Part shown: piece after piece, positions 34,077 through 42,272 of the stretch
Layout of the letters: every line of letters begins with the position of its first letter
Position numbering within the stretch: position 1 is the stretch's first letter
Source of the DNA: Pseudovibrio sp. M1P-2-3
Lineage (GTDB): Bacteria > Pseudomonadota > Alphaproteobacteria > Rhizobiales > Stappiaceae
Direction: 5' to 3'
Assembly (NCBI RefSeq): GCF_031501865.1
Contig: NZ_JARRCW010000001.1
Span: forward strand, 3,183,001-3,247,000
DNA length: 64,000 nt
Program-made: the position numbers and the translations under genes
The notes under the pieces: generated by a model
The model's database searches: none
What the model was told of the DNA's origin: nothing
The model's input: the letters and a program-made list of their open reading frames with translations, nothing else

Positions 34077-36788
34077 TTAAAACTCCAGCCTGTCTTCTTC
34101 CGCCATTTGCTGGCGAAGCATTGCCACCAACTCATCGCGCTGTTCTTCCAGAATATTCCTGATGGCTACCTCATCCGCACCGGAGCCAGCTCCCACAGTG
34201 ATTTGCGGGGCGAAGGTGATGTGAATGGTATTACCCCCAGATCCGCTCGCAGGCTGCGAACTGGCGGCAGCCCCGGCCAGTGCCTTTTCACTGGGCCGCA
34301 CGATTTGCGGCGTGGCCGCTTGGTAAGCGGGCGCGGCAACTGGTGGCATGACCATGGTAGGCATTGCCATGGCGGGCGCTCCGACCGCTGGCATGGCAAT
34401 TGTTGCCGCCGCTAACGTTGCCGCAGTCGCCTTGCGCATGGCGTTTACCATGGGCGCAGGCTGGATCGACTGGGCAATGGTCTGCGTAAACCGCAGCCGG
34501 TGGATGTCGGAAAGCGGTCCTACTTTGGCCGGAGAGTTGGGCAGGTAATCACGCACCGCCTGCACCGCGCTGCGCATGGCGTCCGTTAAAACATGCGCCT
34601 TGGAGCGCATACCAGCGGCAATGGTTTCCATAAGGCGCTGGCCATGGCTTGTGAAGTCCAACGCTTCCACGCTGTGGCGGAGCTGGTTCAGCTTGGTCAT
34701 GGCTGGCGATACATCCACCGCCGCCACGCCGCTCATGGCTGTTTGCAGTTTACCCGCCGCCTCGGTAGCCCGCTCTAGACTTGTAGGATTTGTGGCGGCA
34801 ATCTCCACCGGATCTTTGTTGGAGAAAATACCAGTCAGACCGTCCCAAGCTTCGCCCACTTTGTTAGTTACTGAAGACATCATACCCGCAAAGTCTGGAA
34901 GTTCTGGCAGCGGGATTTCAGGCCACTCCCATGCGGGCAGCCAGTCCAGTTTGAAAAAGCCGATGACCTTCTTCTTGATACTGTCAAACGAGGGAAACTC
35001 AAAGGCTGGCAGGCTAGGCCACTGCCAGCCGGTGAAGGCGGCTTTAACGCTTTCCCAGCCTGCCAGCGCTTTGGCTTTGAGGCCCATCCAGAAGTTACCA
35101 AACCACTGCGCAATACTGTCCCAGTTGCTGATGATCAGAGCCAGAGGATGCCAGCTGAGCAGGGTTTTCAGCCCTTCCCATGCCTGCGCTGCAAGACCTT
35201 TGATGTTTGCCCATAGTCCGGCAAACCAGTCGCTGATGCTGCCCCAGTTATTGGCAATCATGGCCAGCGGGTGCCAGGAAAGGTTTTCCTTAAACCAGTC
35301 CCATGCCAAGGCCGCCCCATTCTTGATGGTAGCCCACGCCCCCGTGAACCAGTCCACCACAGCGCCCCAGTTGTTATAAATGAGATAGGCAGCGCCTGCC
35401 AACGCGGCAACTCCGGCGATGATTGCAAGAATTGGCCAGCTCACCGACATCACCGCCGTCCCAAGGACAAACAGGCCTGCGGCCAACTGTGCCACTCCAG
35501 CAACTATTCCAGCAATAGAGGAAACGATAGGCAGGGCAATCAGTACCATGGCCAGATTGTTCCAACCGCCCAGCATATCGGCGGCAAAGCTGAGCCCCGC
35601 GCCCACGGATTTCATCACCTCCCACAACTCAAGTCCGAAGGTGTAAAGGGATTTCAAAGTCGAGATCATATTGGTGCTGATATCTTCCGCCCACGCTTTC
35701 AAGGACCCATCAGCGGCCATCTGGTTGACCGTGGCCAGCAGGTCCCCCAGATGTCCCTTGACGAAATCAAACAGACCAGCCTCGGCAATCATGTTGCGGA
35801 ACTTCCACCAATGGCTGCTCATGGTGGACATCATGCCGTTCCAGGTCTTGGCCATCTTGTCGGAAGCACCAGCGGCGCGTGTGCCCATCAGCTCCACCAG
35901 CTTCCCGATCACATCACGGCCCAGTTCGCCTTTGGAGCCCATTTCCATCAAGGCGGCTGAACTTCTGCCCGTGGCCTTGGAGAGCATATCCCAGACCGGG
36001 ATCCCACGCTCAATCATTTGCTGTGCTTCCTCGCCCTGCAGCTTGCCTTTCGACCAAGCCTGACCAAGCGCCATAGTCACGCCTGCCAAATATTCAGCAT
36101 CACCGCCCGCCATGGCTGTGGTATCCACTAAGGCCTGTAGCGAGCCGTTAGTGGGATCAATTCCAAAAACTTTTAATTGCCGGTATGCCTCTATTAACTG
36201 GGGTAGTTCCATGGAGGTGGTCATCTCAAAATCCATGGTCCAGTTCATGGCCTTTCTAGCCGCTGCAGCTGACCCTTCCAGCGCTTCAAACTGCACCATG
36301 TAAGATTCCATTTCGGCAGCCGGGCCAATCACCATATTGGTGGCTGCTGTGGCAAGGCCGGCAGCGGCAAGGGTAGTGCCACCGGCTACCACAGCGCCCT
36401 TGGCCATTTTGCCAGCTCCCCCTTTCATCAATGCGCCGCCCTTGCGCATGCGGGCCATCACCCGCTCAGAGGCCCGTAGTTTGCTGGTGAACTGGCTGGC
36501 CACCTGTACCGAACGGGCTAAAATGGAGTGCACCCGGGCAGCGCCACTGGCCACAGTACCGTGGGCGCTGGCGGTGGCCTTTGTGGCGGCACTCACCGCC
36601 TTTTGCGCCTTGGCTGTCTTTTCTGTTGCTCTGGCAAGTTTCTCCTGCGACTTGCTTTGCCCTTTGGTGAGTTTCTCCTGCACCTTGGCCAGCTTTTCCA
36701 GTTTTTCATTGAGACGCATCAACTTCTTGAGGCGTTTGCTAACGCGGTCGTTCAGCTCAGCGGTAACGCCAAGACGCATAGAGCTCAT
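34077..36788 (-). CDS. Tape measure protein (gpT-like)
   Basis: At 903 aa this is the longest gene of the phage and sets tail length. The first ~90 residues are lysine/alanine-rich coiled coil (KLEKLAKVQEKLTKGQSKSQ). A tape-measure conserved domain follows (MNWTMDFEMTTSMELPQLIEAYRQLK, QMIERGIPVWDMLSKATGRSS). Hydrophobic segments lie around residues 415-475. Then come three tryptophan-rich ~47-residue repeats of the type NNWGSISDWFAGLWANIK. The start overlaps the frameshifted chaperone stop as ATGA. Confidence 0.88.
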   Translation of the reverse strand: MSSMRLGVTAELNDRVSKRLKKLMRLNEKLEKLAKVQEKLTKGQSKSQEKLARATEKTAKAQKAVSAATKATASAHGTVASGAARVHSILARSVQVASQFTSKLRASERVMARMRKGGALMKGGAGKMAKGAVVAGGTTLAAAGLATAATNMVIGPAAEMESYMVQFEALEGSAAAARKAMNWTMDFEMTTSMELPQLIEAYRQLKVFGIDPTNGSLQALVDTTAMAGGDAEYLAGVTMALGQAWSKGKLQGEEAQQMIERGIPVWDMLSKATGRSSAALMEMGSKGELGRDVIGKLVELMGTRAAGASDKMAKTWNGMMSTMSSHWWKFRNMIAEAGLFDFVKGHLGDLLATVNQMAADGSLKAWAEDISTNMISTLKSLYTFGLELWEVMKSVGAGLSFAADMLGGWNNLAMVLIALPIVSSIAGIVAGVAQLAAGLFVLGTAVMSVSWPILAIIAGVAALAGAAYLIYNNWGAVVDWFTGAWATIKNGAALAWDWFKENLSWHPLAMIANNWGSISDWFAGLWANIKGLAAQAWEGLKTLLSWHPLALIISNWDSIAQWFGNFWMGLKAKALAGWESVKAAFTGWQWPSLPAFEFPSFDSIKKKVIGFFKLDWLPAWEWPEIPLPELPDFAGMMSSVTNKVGEAWDGLTGIFSNKDPVEIAATNPTSLERATEAAGKLQTAMSGVAAVDVSPAMTKLNQLRHSVEALDFTSHGQRLMETIAAGMRSKAHVLTDAMRSAVQAVRDYLPNSPAKVGPLSDIHRLRFTQTIAQSIQPAPMVNAMRKATAATLAAATIAMPAVGAPAMAMPTMVMPPVAAPAYQAATPQIVRPSEKALAGAAASSQPASGSGGNTIHITFAPQITVGAGSGADEVAIRNILEEQRDELVAMLRQQMAEEDRLEF

Positions 36789-36997
36789 GAAGGGTGCCCT
36801 TGTTTTGCCGCTTTGATCGCCTTTTCCTGAGCCTCGGCTCTGGCTTCATCAAAAGCGATTTGCTGGTAGTAGGTTTCTAAGAATTCGGGTTCTGAGAGGG
36901 TATCCAGCCAAGCGGAGTCCCAACCCCGATTGACCAGATAGGTGTGACATTCCAGCGAAGACAGGGTTAGGCGGTCTTCGCGCTCACCTCGTTTCCC
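36785..36997 (-). CDS. Tail chaperone -1 frame extension (E'-like)
   Basis: This is the second frame of the tail assembly chaperone, reached only by -1 frameshifting from the upstream 128-aa frame. After the slip the reading continues RGEREDRLTLSSLECHTYLV for 68 residues to a TGA at 36785. It has no start codon and no ribosome site of its own. The fused protein would be about 189 aa. This is the arrangement of P2 E/E' and lambda G/GT, where the longer form bridges to the tape measure, whose gene follows directly. Confidence 0.85.
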   Translation of the reverse strand, partial: GKRGEREDRLTLSSLECHTYLVNRGWDSAWLDTLSEPEFLETYYQQIAFDEARAEAQEKAIKAAKQGHPS

Positions 36998-37353
36998 TCA
37001 AGTTCGTCCTCGTCAAGCTCATCCTCACCGCCAAAGAACTCACCAAGCAACTGGCTGGAGTCAGAGAAGGGAATATACGTACGGTAGTCGGTTTCGGTGA
37101 TTTTCTCGCCATCAAAGCGGGCTAGTTTGACGATGAGAAGAACCTGCGCCTTGTCATGTTTGTTCTTGGCCATGCGCATGGCAGAACCCCAGTCCCCATG
37201 CTTTATGAATTTTGGGAAGGTCACGGTGACGCCGGTTTCAGAAAGGATCACGGTTCGATCGCCCTCCTGCGCCTTGCGGTGGGCTTTCAGCCTGGCGATT
37301 ACGCCGCTGGTTTGTTTTTCCTGCGTAGTAGCTTCAGTGGATTTGTCGGGCAT
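36967..37353 (-). CDS. Tail assembly chaperone (E/G-like), short form
   Basis: A 128-aa acidic protein with a lysine-rich opening and a glutamate-rich end (GEDELDEDELEGNEVSAKTA). It lies between the tail tube and the tape measure, the position of P2 gpE and lambda gpG. It is the zero-frame product; a fraction of ribosomes should shift at 36991-36997 to make the longer form. Tail chaperones coat the tape measure before tube polymerisation. Confidence 0.82.
   Translation of the reverse strand: MPDKSTEATTQEKQTSGVIARLKAHRKAQEGDRTVILSETGVTVTFPKFIKHGDWGSAMRMAKNKHDKAQVLLIVKLARFDGEKITETDYRTYIPFSDSSQLLGEFFGGEDELDEDELEGNEVSAKTA
36991..36997 (-). other. Programmed -1 frameshift site G GGA AAC
   Basis: On the minus strand the codons are GAG GGA AAC, so the heptamer G GGA AAC is in the correct X XXY YYZ phase. 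It is close to the lambda site GGGAAAG. The zero frame stops 21 bases later and the -1 frame stays open for 68 codons. Confidence 0.88.
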
Positions 37354-37380
37354 AGGTCACTCTCTTTGTTTGCGTTTGCG

Positions 37381-37420
37381 TCAAATAAAAAGGCCCCGCG
37401 CGGGAGGAATGCACGGGGCC
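37381..37420 (-). terminator. Intrinsic terminator after the tail tube gene
   Basis: A GGCCCCG/CGGGGCC stem (37392-37398 and 37414-37420) is followed on the minus strand by TTTTTATTT. It lies between the tail tube stop and the chaperone start, so it likely lowers expression of genes after sheath and tube. Confidence 0.75.
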
Positions 37421-37447
37421 AGATCGCGTTCAAAGAGAGTATGGCGT

Positions 37448-37966
37448 TTATCTGCGCCAGAAGTCGCCGGAACTGTTCCGCGCTTTGTTGGAGAACACAT
37501 CCACTTCCAGCAGTTTCTTGTCACTGTCGTGAACCCGCTGGACCAGACGCGAACATGAAAACCCAGTTTCTATCTCTTCCAGATCCCCCAGTTTGGAGCC
37601 GCCGAACTCGGTACTGAAAACGCGCATGGTCATTATGGTGATCAGGGTGTAGGAGTTTTCCAGATCCAGCCCGTCCTCATTGTTGACATCAACGAAGGAA
37701 TGCAGCTGCAGCGTCATGGACTTTGTGGGATCATAGCTTCTCTCGGCAATTTCCGGTACGATATGAGAAAATGTAATCGAACCTTCCAACGCCTCCAGTG
37801 TGCGGGTGGGCGCTTTATAAACGGCCACTTGCCCCAGAGTTTCTATATCCTGCGTTTTCCATTCGATTTTCGGCATCTTGAATTCCTTGGCGATACCCAC
37901 CAGAGAATTATCGTCCAGATAGACCTCTGCATTGGTCATCAGGCCGTAACGGCTATAGTCAGCCAT
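37448..37966 (-). CDS. Major tail tube protein (P2 FII-like)
   Basis: A 172-aa protein with the tube family pattern: TNAEVYLDDNSLVGIAKEFKMP at the start, EALEGSITFSHIVPEIAE, and a closing strand region. It polymerises inside the sheath. The ATG at 37966 has AAGGAG 6 bases upstream and is preferred over the frame start at 38014. It follows the sheath gene. Confidence 0.87.
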   Translation of the reverse strand: MADYSRYGLMTNAEVYLDDNSLVGIAKEFKMPKIEWKTQDIETLGQVAVYKAPTRTLEALEGSITFSHIVPEIAERSYDPTKSMTLQLHSFVDVNNEDGLDLENSYTLITIMTMRVFSTEFGGSKLGDLEEIETGFSCSRLVQRVHDSDKKLLEVDVFSNKARNSSGDFWRR

Positions 37967-37976
37967 GTGGAACTCC

Positions 37977-39281
37977 TTACTCTTCTGCGGTGGCAAGGCC
38001 GAGGGCATCGCCAATCATGTCAATGTTAATGGAACGGGCGACAGTCAGCGTTTCCATTAGACCCACGGGCGCATAGTCCAGCGTCCAGTGGAGCTGGCCA
38101 TCTGCCACGCTTTGTGGAGTGGTCAACTCCCGGTCAAAGGCAAAGCGAAAGTCATAGAGCACCGGATCACGGCCCCGCGTTTTGGAAAGACCCCACTCGT
38201 TAATCCGGTCCTCGACCATTTCTAAGGAGGCGGGCGAGGCGTTGCGGTCTTTCCATTCATCCAGAAAATGCAGCACGGCCTCATCCATCACATCTTCGAT
38301 GTACTGAACGTGAATGAAAGAGCGCATGTCGGTGCTGGTGGGATAGGCCGCCGAGCGGTTGCCGGAGGTATGTGGGCCTTTGCCCCAGCGCTCCTCACAG
38401 GTCACCACGCCCGCGCCGCGCAACAGCTGCACATCGGTAGAGCCGTCGCCCGGAATGTAAAGCACTTCCTGCGCGGCCCCCTCAATACCCGCAATAGACC
38501 GGTTAGAGGGACTGTGATGATAGCCGTATTCCATCACCGACATGAGCATCATGCCCGCCAGATGCGCCGAATACTGATCAGAGATCACCTGGGTGGCGGT
38601 ATCTGATGTCTCATCCAGATTGACCACCTGCATATGCGGCCAGCACAGGATCGCCCGCTTGTCGTTGGTCTGGAAATCAAAGTCACCGTCAGGGCCACGG
38701 GCTTCAATTACATCCTGCACGGTGACCCCAAGTGGGGCATCCAGAAGATAGCGGGCGCGGATCTTGGCGGCAACCACCTGCAGCTCAGCCTCCACACCGC
38801 TCATGCCATCAAAGCCCGGTGCCAGCAAGAGCTTGGGGAACCAGCCAAACGACTGGTAGCAGCTGTAAGCCAGTTTCAGGCCGGAGGGCTGACCCGCAGC
38901 ATCAAAGGTGCCAATGATATCCAGCGCCGTGACTTTGGAGGGATCGGGCTGATCTGCATCATCCTTATGGACCCCTGGATCAAACACATTGACCACGCAG
39001 ATGGTGCCAATGCCGCGCGATTTGGCCTTTGTGAACATAGCATTCAGTTTCTGCGGCAAGGTATACCCATCACGCACCGGGCCAAAGTGCTTGGTGATAT
39101 CCGAGCGGCGGCGAATAAGGATCTTCTTGTTGATGTAAGCTGCTTGTTCTTCAGCAGTTGAGTGCACCTCATGAATGGGCGCGGTGCCAATGAGGAAGGC
39201 GGTGGCCGCTTTCAGCTCACGCACCAAAGTGCCACCTTCATCCACATCGACGATTTCAGGGCCAAAAATGCGTTCAGCCAT
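37977..39281 (-). CDS. Contractile tail sheath protein (P2 FI-like)
   Basis: A 434-aa sheath subunit. Typical elements are VRELKAATAFLIGTAPIHE in the N terminus, PQKLNAMFTKAKSRGIGTICVVNVFDP, the LAGMMLMSVMEYGYHHSPSNR centre (P2-type proteins have a SPSN motif here) and the GDGSTDVQLLRGAGV stretch before a C-terminal domain. A contractile tail is therefore certain. Its gene follows two small genes of unclear role. Confidence 0.92.
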   Translation of the reverse strand: MAERIFGPEIVDVDEGGTLVRELKAATAFLIGTAPIHEVHSTAEEQAAYINKKILIRRRSDITKHFGPVRDGYTLPQKLNAMFTKAKSRGIGTICVVNVFDPGVHKDDADQPDPSKVTALDIIGTFDAAGQPSGLKLAYSCYQSFGWFPKLLLAPGFDGMSGVEAELQVVAAKIRARYLLDAPLGVTVQDVIEARGPDGDFDFQTNDKRAILCWPHMQVVNLDETSDTATQVISDQYSAHLAGMMLMSVMEYGYHHSPSNRSIAGIEGAAQEVLYIPGDGSTDVQLLRGAGVVTCEERWGKGPHTSGNRSAAYPTSTDMRSFIHVQYIEDVMDEAVLHFLDEWKDRNASPASLEMVEDRINEWGLSKTRGRDPVLYDFRFAFDRELTTPQSVADGQLHWTLDYAPVGLMETLTVARSINIDMIGDALGLATAEE

Positions 39282-39283
39282 GG

Positions 39284-39487
39284 TTATTCTCCTTTCTCAG
39301 ATATGAGGCCAAGCGCTTTCCAGCCCTTCACGACCGTATTGCAGGTTGGCAGCAGATAATCGTTGCCGGGGAACACGGTGTCTTCAAAAATGACCGGGTT
39401 GTCTGTACCCTCTGGCGTATTATGGCGCAGGCGCACCGACTGCACCGGCCCGCTGTAGCGGTAGGTTTGAAATTCAGGCTCTGACAC
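39284..39487 (-). CDS. Small phage protein before the sheath gene
   Basis: A 67-aa protein, starting MSEPEFQTYRYSGPVQSVRL, between the gp37-like gene (gap 6 bases) and the sheath gene (gap 2 bases). It resembles small proteins at the head-tail junction boundary in Mu-like phages, but no family could be named. Its close packing indicates that it is expressed with its neighbours. Confidence 0.65.
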   Translation of the reverse strand: MSEPEFQTYRYSGPVQSVRLRHNTPEGTDNPVIFEDTVFPGNDYLLPTCNTVVKGWKALGLISEKGE

Positions 39488-39493
39488 GGGGTC

Positions 39494-39961
39494 TCACTCC
39501 TTTTCGGTAAACTTGTTAAGAGGACGTCTTGGGCGTTCCAGACGGTGGTGGGCGGCCACAGAGCGCACGGTGCAGGCAATATCCACCTGCCATTCCCATT
39601 GGCCCTTTTCGGCATCGGTGAGCTGTTCGGACAGCATCTTGATGGGGGTGGCCCCTTCAACGGAGACATTCATCAAGGCGTGGCGGACTTTCTCTAAAAT
39701 GGGATAGGCTCCAGCGCCGCCGTGAAGGTCATGCAGGTAAAGAACAATGGTGTAACGCAGCTCGCGCAGCTGCGAACTGCCATCCAGTTCCACCCCATCC
39801 CGGTAACGGGAGCCGGAGAAATGGACCAGGGCAGCAGCTTTCATTCTGGCACTGTCAAACTGGCGTGGATCGGCTGGGAAGGACGCCACATAGAATGCGC
39901 TGGTCAGCTGCCTTTTCAGGCGCTCAATCAAGGCCGCCTCAATTTTAGCGATTAGGGTCAC
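39494..39961 (-). CDS. Mu gp37-like head-tail connector protein
   Basis: A 155-aa protein with the gp37 family pattern: TLIAKIEAALIERLKRQL, AYPILEKVRHALMNV and WEWQVDIACTVRSVA. It probably joins head and tail. The GTG at 39961 overlaps the stop of the preceding gene as GTGA and has GGGAGG upstream; an alternative GTG lies 15 bases upstream. Confidence 0.75.
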   Translation of the reverse strand: MTLIAKIEAALIERLKRQLTSAFYVASFPADPRQFDSARMKAAALVHFSGSRYRDGVELDGSSQLRELRYTIVLYLHDLHGGAGAYPILEKVRHALMNVSVEGATPIKMLSEQLTDAEKGQWEWQVDIACTVRSVAAHHRLERPRRPLNKFTEKE

Positions 39962-40425
39962 AGCAGTCCCTCCCACGCTGAAGCGGAGCGGCTTTCAGGA
40001 AAGCTGCCTTGAACGGACGATTTAGTGGGTGTTGTGGACAGGGCGGGCAGGCCCAGATCAGCCTTGCGCTCACGCACGTCTTTTAAGAACCGGATCGCGT
40101 CGGTGTAGCGGGACTTGACCACATCATCGACGCCGCCTTGATCGCCCACCCGGTCGCGTAGCCAGTAGATGATCAGATCACTTGCCGCTCCTTTTAAGGC
40201 CTGCGGCATTTGCTCAACGGGCAAGGTTTTGAGCTGCGGGAAGCGGGACAGCAAGTAGCCGTCTATCAGGCTCTGGGCACGGCCCATATACTCGTAAAGC
40301 TTGCCTTCATTCAAAACGCGACCTGACGCTGAATTGTAGCCGCCAAGGCCGCAAACAGCCAGAAGGTCCTCTTCATCATGCAGGGCCTTGAATTCACCCA
40401 GAGTCAGGTAGCGCTCGTTGCTCAT
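39958..40425 (-). CDS. Mu gp36-like protein (DUF1320)
   Basis: A 155-aa DUF1320 protein, with the LTLGEFKALHDEEDLLAV beginning, the GRAQSLIDGYLLSRFPQLKTLP segment and the DAIRFLKDVRERKADLGLP element near the end. DUF1320 members are head-completion proteins in Mu-like phages. It is coupled to the next gene by a 4-base overlap. Confidence 0.85.
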   Translation of the reverse strand: MSNERYLTLGEFKALHDEEDLLAVCGLGGYNSASGRVLNEGKLYEYMGRAQSLIDGYLLSRFPQLKTLPVEQMPQALKGAASDLIIYWLRDRVGDQGGVDDVVKSRYTDAIRFLKDVRERKADLGLPALSTTPTKSSVQGSFPESRSASAWEGLL

Positions 40426-40441
40426 CAGGTTCTAGCGCCTC

Positions 40442-40804
40442 CTAAGCTTTGACAGGGGTGGCTTGGTGAAGGACTTTCACTTCGTCGGCGGAGACATCAA
40501 AGCCGGTGAGCCTTTCAACGGCGGCCACTTTGGGGGAGCCATCCTTGTTGAACTGATCCGGCCCCAGCTTGGCGATGGCGTCCAAAATGGCTTGGGTGCG
40601 ATCATCAGCTGTGCCCTCCGCCGGTTTGGGGGCGGTTTCCTGTACGGTCTTTACTGGCTCCGGCGCTCCGATCACCTTCAGCTTCAGCAGCGCTTCGGCT
40701 TCCTTGCGGGTGAGTTCAACCTGGGCTTTGCCGGTGTCAGGCGCATAACGCACCTTGTTGTGGCGCAGCGGCGATAGTACCGGATAGGTCTGTTTGTCTG
40801 CCAT
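40442..40804 (-). CDS. Mu gp35-like small head-region protein
   Basis: A 120-aa protein; the C-terminal part ILDAIAKLGPDQFNKDGSPKVAAVERLTGFDVSADEV matches the Mu-like gp35/HI1506-type domain. The N terminus holds a flexible alanine/proline stretch. The ATG at 40804 is preferred to the frame start because an AGGA lies upstream and MADKQTYPV begins the conserved part. It sits between the capsid gene and gp36. Confidence 0.75.
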   Translation of the reverse strand: MADKQTYPVLSPLRHNKVRYAPDTGKAQVELTRKEAEALLKLKVIGAPEPVKTVQETAPKPAEGTADDRTQAILDAIAKLGPDQFNKDGSPKVAAVERLTGFDVSADEVKVLHQATPVKA

Positions 40805-40877
40805 TGGATTAGGTCCTGATTTCAAAAGGGAAAAGACTGGCCCGCAGCGGCTGCCGCGAGCCTCACGTACGAAAGGG

Positions 40878-41810
40878 TTAGGCGGCGTTCTGGATTAGGA
40901 AGCCAGCACGGTTGGCGACGATCAGCTCCTTGACTTCCTCCGCCGAGCGCACCAGTTTGCCGCCATGGATCCCCATATTGGCTGGCAAGGTGCCGCCCAC
41001 CTTACTGCCGTATTGAGCGGTAAAGCCGAAAGTGATGCCGCCGGTGGTGTCGGCGTTCTGATTGATGAACTGGCCACAAACCACGTCATCCCAGACACGG
41101 TTCAGCTCCGGGTTCTCGCCGGGGCGGTTGATGTTGATGCGGCTTTCCCCCACCAGAATACGCTTCACCTCCAGCAGCTCTGTGGCGGCACTTAAGGAAA
41201 TGCGTCCCTCATCACCGGAATTGGCATTGACCGCCTTCACCACCTTGGGGTGCTTGCGGAATGCCCGCCACGACGCAAAGCCAAAGGTGAGCTGGTTAGG
41301 CTTTTGCCAGCAGGTGGACATCAGGTCTTCAATGATGGAGACCGGATCACTGTCTGGATCAGAGAATAAGTCACTACCGGACAAAGCCTCCACGTGGTCA
41401 CTGTGGTAGTTGGCCGGATCGGTCACCAGCTTGGCCACCCGCACTTCCCTGTCGAGAAGAACAATGTCTGTGGCCCGCTCAGTTGCGCGGGTTTCGGGGT
41501 TAAACTTGTTGCGCTTGGCTTCTTCAATGGTGACCACATCCAAGGGCACATCAATACCGAAGGCATCCACGCTTGCGGATTTCTCGGAACCCTCAATTTC
41601 CACCATGTTGGGAGAGGACCGGCGACCCACATGTGTGTTGGGCAGGGTGAACGCCTCCGCATCATTGTAGATCTGGTACTTGAAGGCGGGGGCAGGCGCT
41701 GGAATGCGGGGCAACACTTGATCGGCAATCAGGCTGTAATCTGCGTTCTTGTAGGCGATGGCAATCGCCGTCAATGTGGGGCTTGTCGAAAACTGGCCGG
41801 TGGCGCTCAT
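40878..41810 (-). CDS. Major capsid protein (Mu T-like)
   Basis: A 310-aa protein. It has the family features QVLPRIPAPAPAFKYQIYN near the N terminus, ERATDIVLLDREVRVAKLV in the middle and LTFGFASWRAFRKHPKVVKAV. Size and position match Mu gpT. It forms the icosahedral shell. It is followed by a weak GC-rich hairpin ahead of gp35. Confidence 0.87.
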   Translation of the reverse strand: MSATGQFSTSPTLTAIAIAYKNADYSLIADQVLPRIPAPAPAFKYQIYNDAEAFTLPNTHVGRRSSPNMVEIEGSEKSASVDAFGIDVPLDVVTIEEAKRNKFNPETRATERATDIVLLDREVRVAKLVTDPANYHSDHVEALSGSDLFSDPDSDPVSIIEDLMSTCWQKPNQLTFGFASWRAFRKHPKVVKAVNANSGDEGRISLSAATELLEVKRILVGESRININRPGENPELNRVWDDVVCGQFINQNADTTGGITFGFTAQYGSKVGGTLPANMGIHGGKLVRSAEEVKELIVANRAGFLIQNAA

Positions 41811-41859
41811 GGGTAAACCTCTGGTTTAAAACTGTTAAAAGGGGAAAGAGTGAGCGGCG

Positions 41860-42231
41860 TTAGCCAGCCAACTCAAACGGACGGATCAGCACATTGCCAA
41901 TGGCCCCGACACCGCCGGAACACATGGCCGTGCCGATTACATACACATGGGTGTTGGCAGCTGGGTCGGCCTTAATGGCGCGGCCCTCTGCGTCCGAGGT
42001 GAGCAGGTCATCAAAGGCGATGTCACCGCCATATTCCACCTCACGCACGCTATCGAGACACACGTCCACACGCTCGCCCATCATGGCCCCGGCAATGCCG
42101 GTGGTGCCCAGGATACGAGAGCCAACGCTTGCCAGCATCACATGACCTTCACTGGTGCCATGGGTCACAAGGCGGCGCTTGGGGATGTCGCCTTCAGCGG
42201 TAAAGTTTTTGACAAGACCAAAAGAGTGCAT
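41860..42231 (-). CDS. DUF2190-like capsid decoration protein
   Basis: A 123-aa protein with a DUF2190-like strand pattern (KNFTAEGDIPKRRLVTHG, MMGERVDVCLDSVREVEYGGDIAFDDLLTSDAEGR) resembling capsid cement proteins. It lies between protease/scaffold and capsid, where such proteins are usual. The ATG at 42231 is preceded by GGAG 8 bases upstream and is preferred to the frame start. Confidence 0.7.
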   Translation of the reverse strand: MHSFGLVKNFTAEGDIPKRRLVTHGTSEGHVMLASVGSRILGTTGIAGAMMGERVDVCLDSVREVEYGGDIAFDDLLTSDAEGRAIKADPAANTHVYVIGTAMCSGGVGAIGNVLIRPFELAG

Positions 42232-42272
42232 TTTAAAAACTCCGGGTAAATTCAAGGTTGTATGAAAAGGGT

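Noticed and set aside
34576-35960. Long plus-strand open frames opposite the tape measure gene
   Set aside because: They are mirror frames of a GC-rich coding region; the tape measure reading has coiled coil, conserved domain and operon position.
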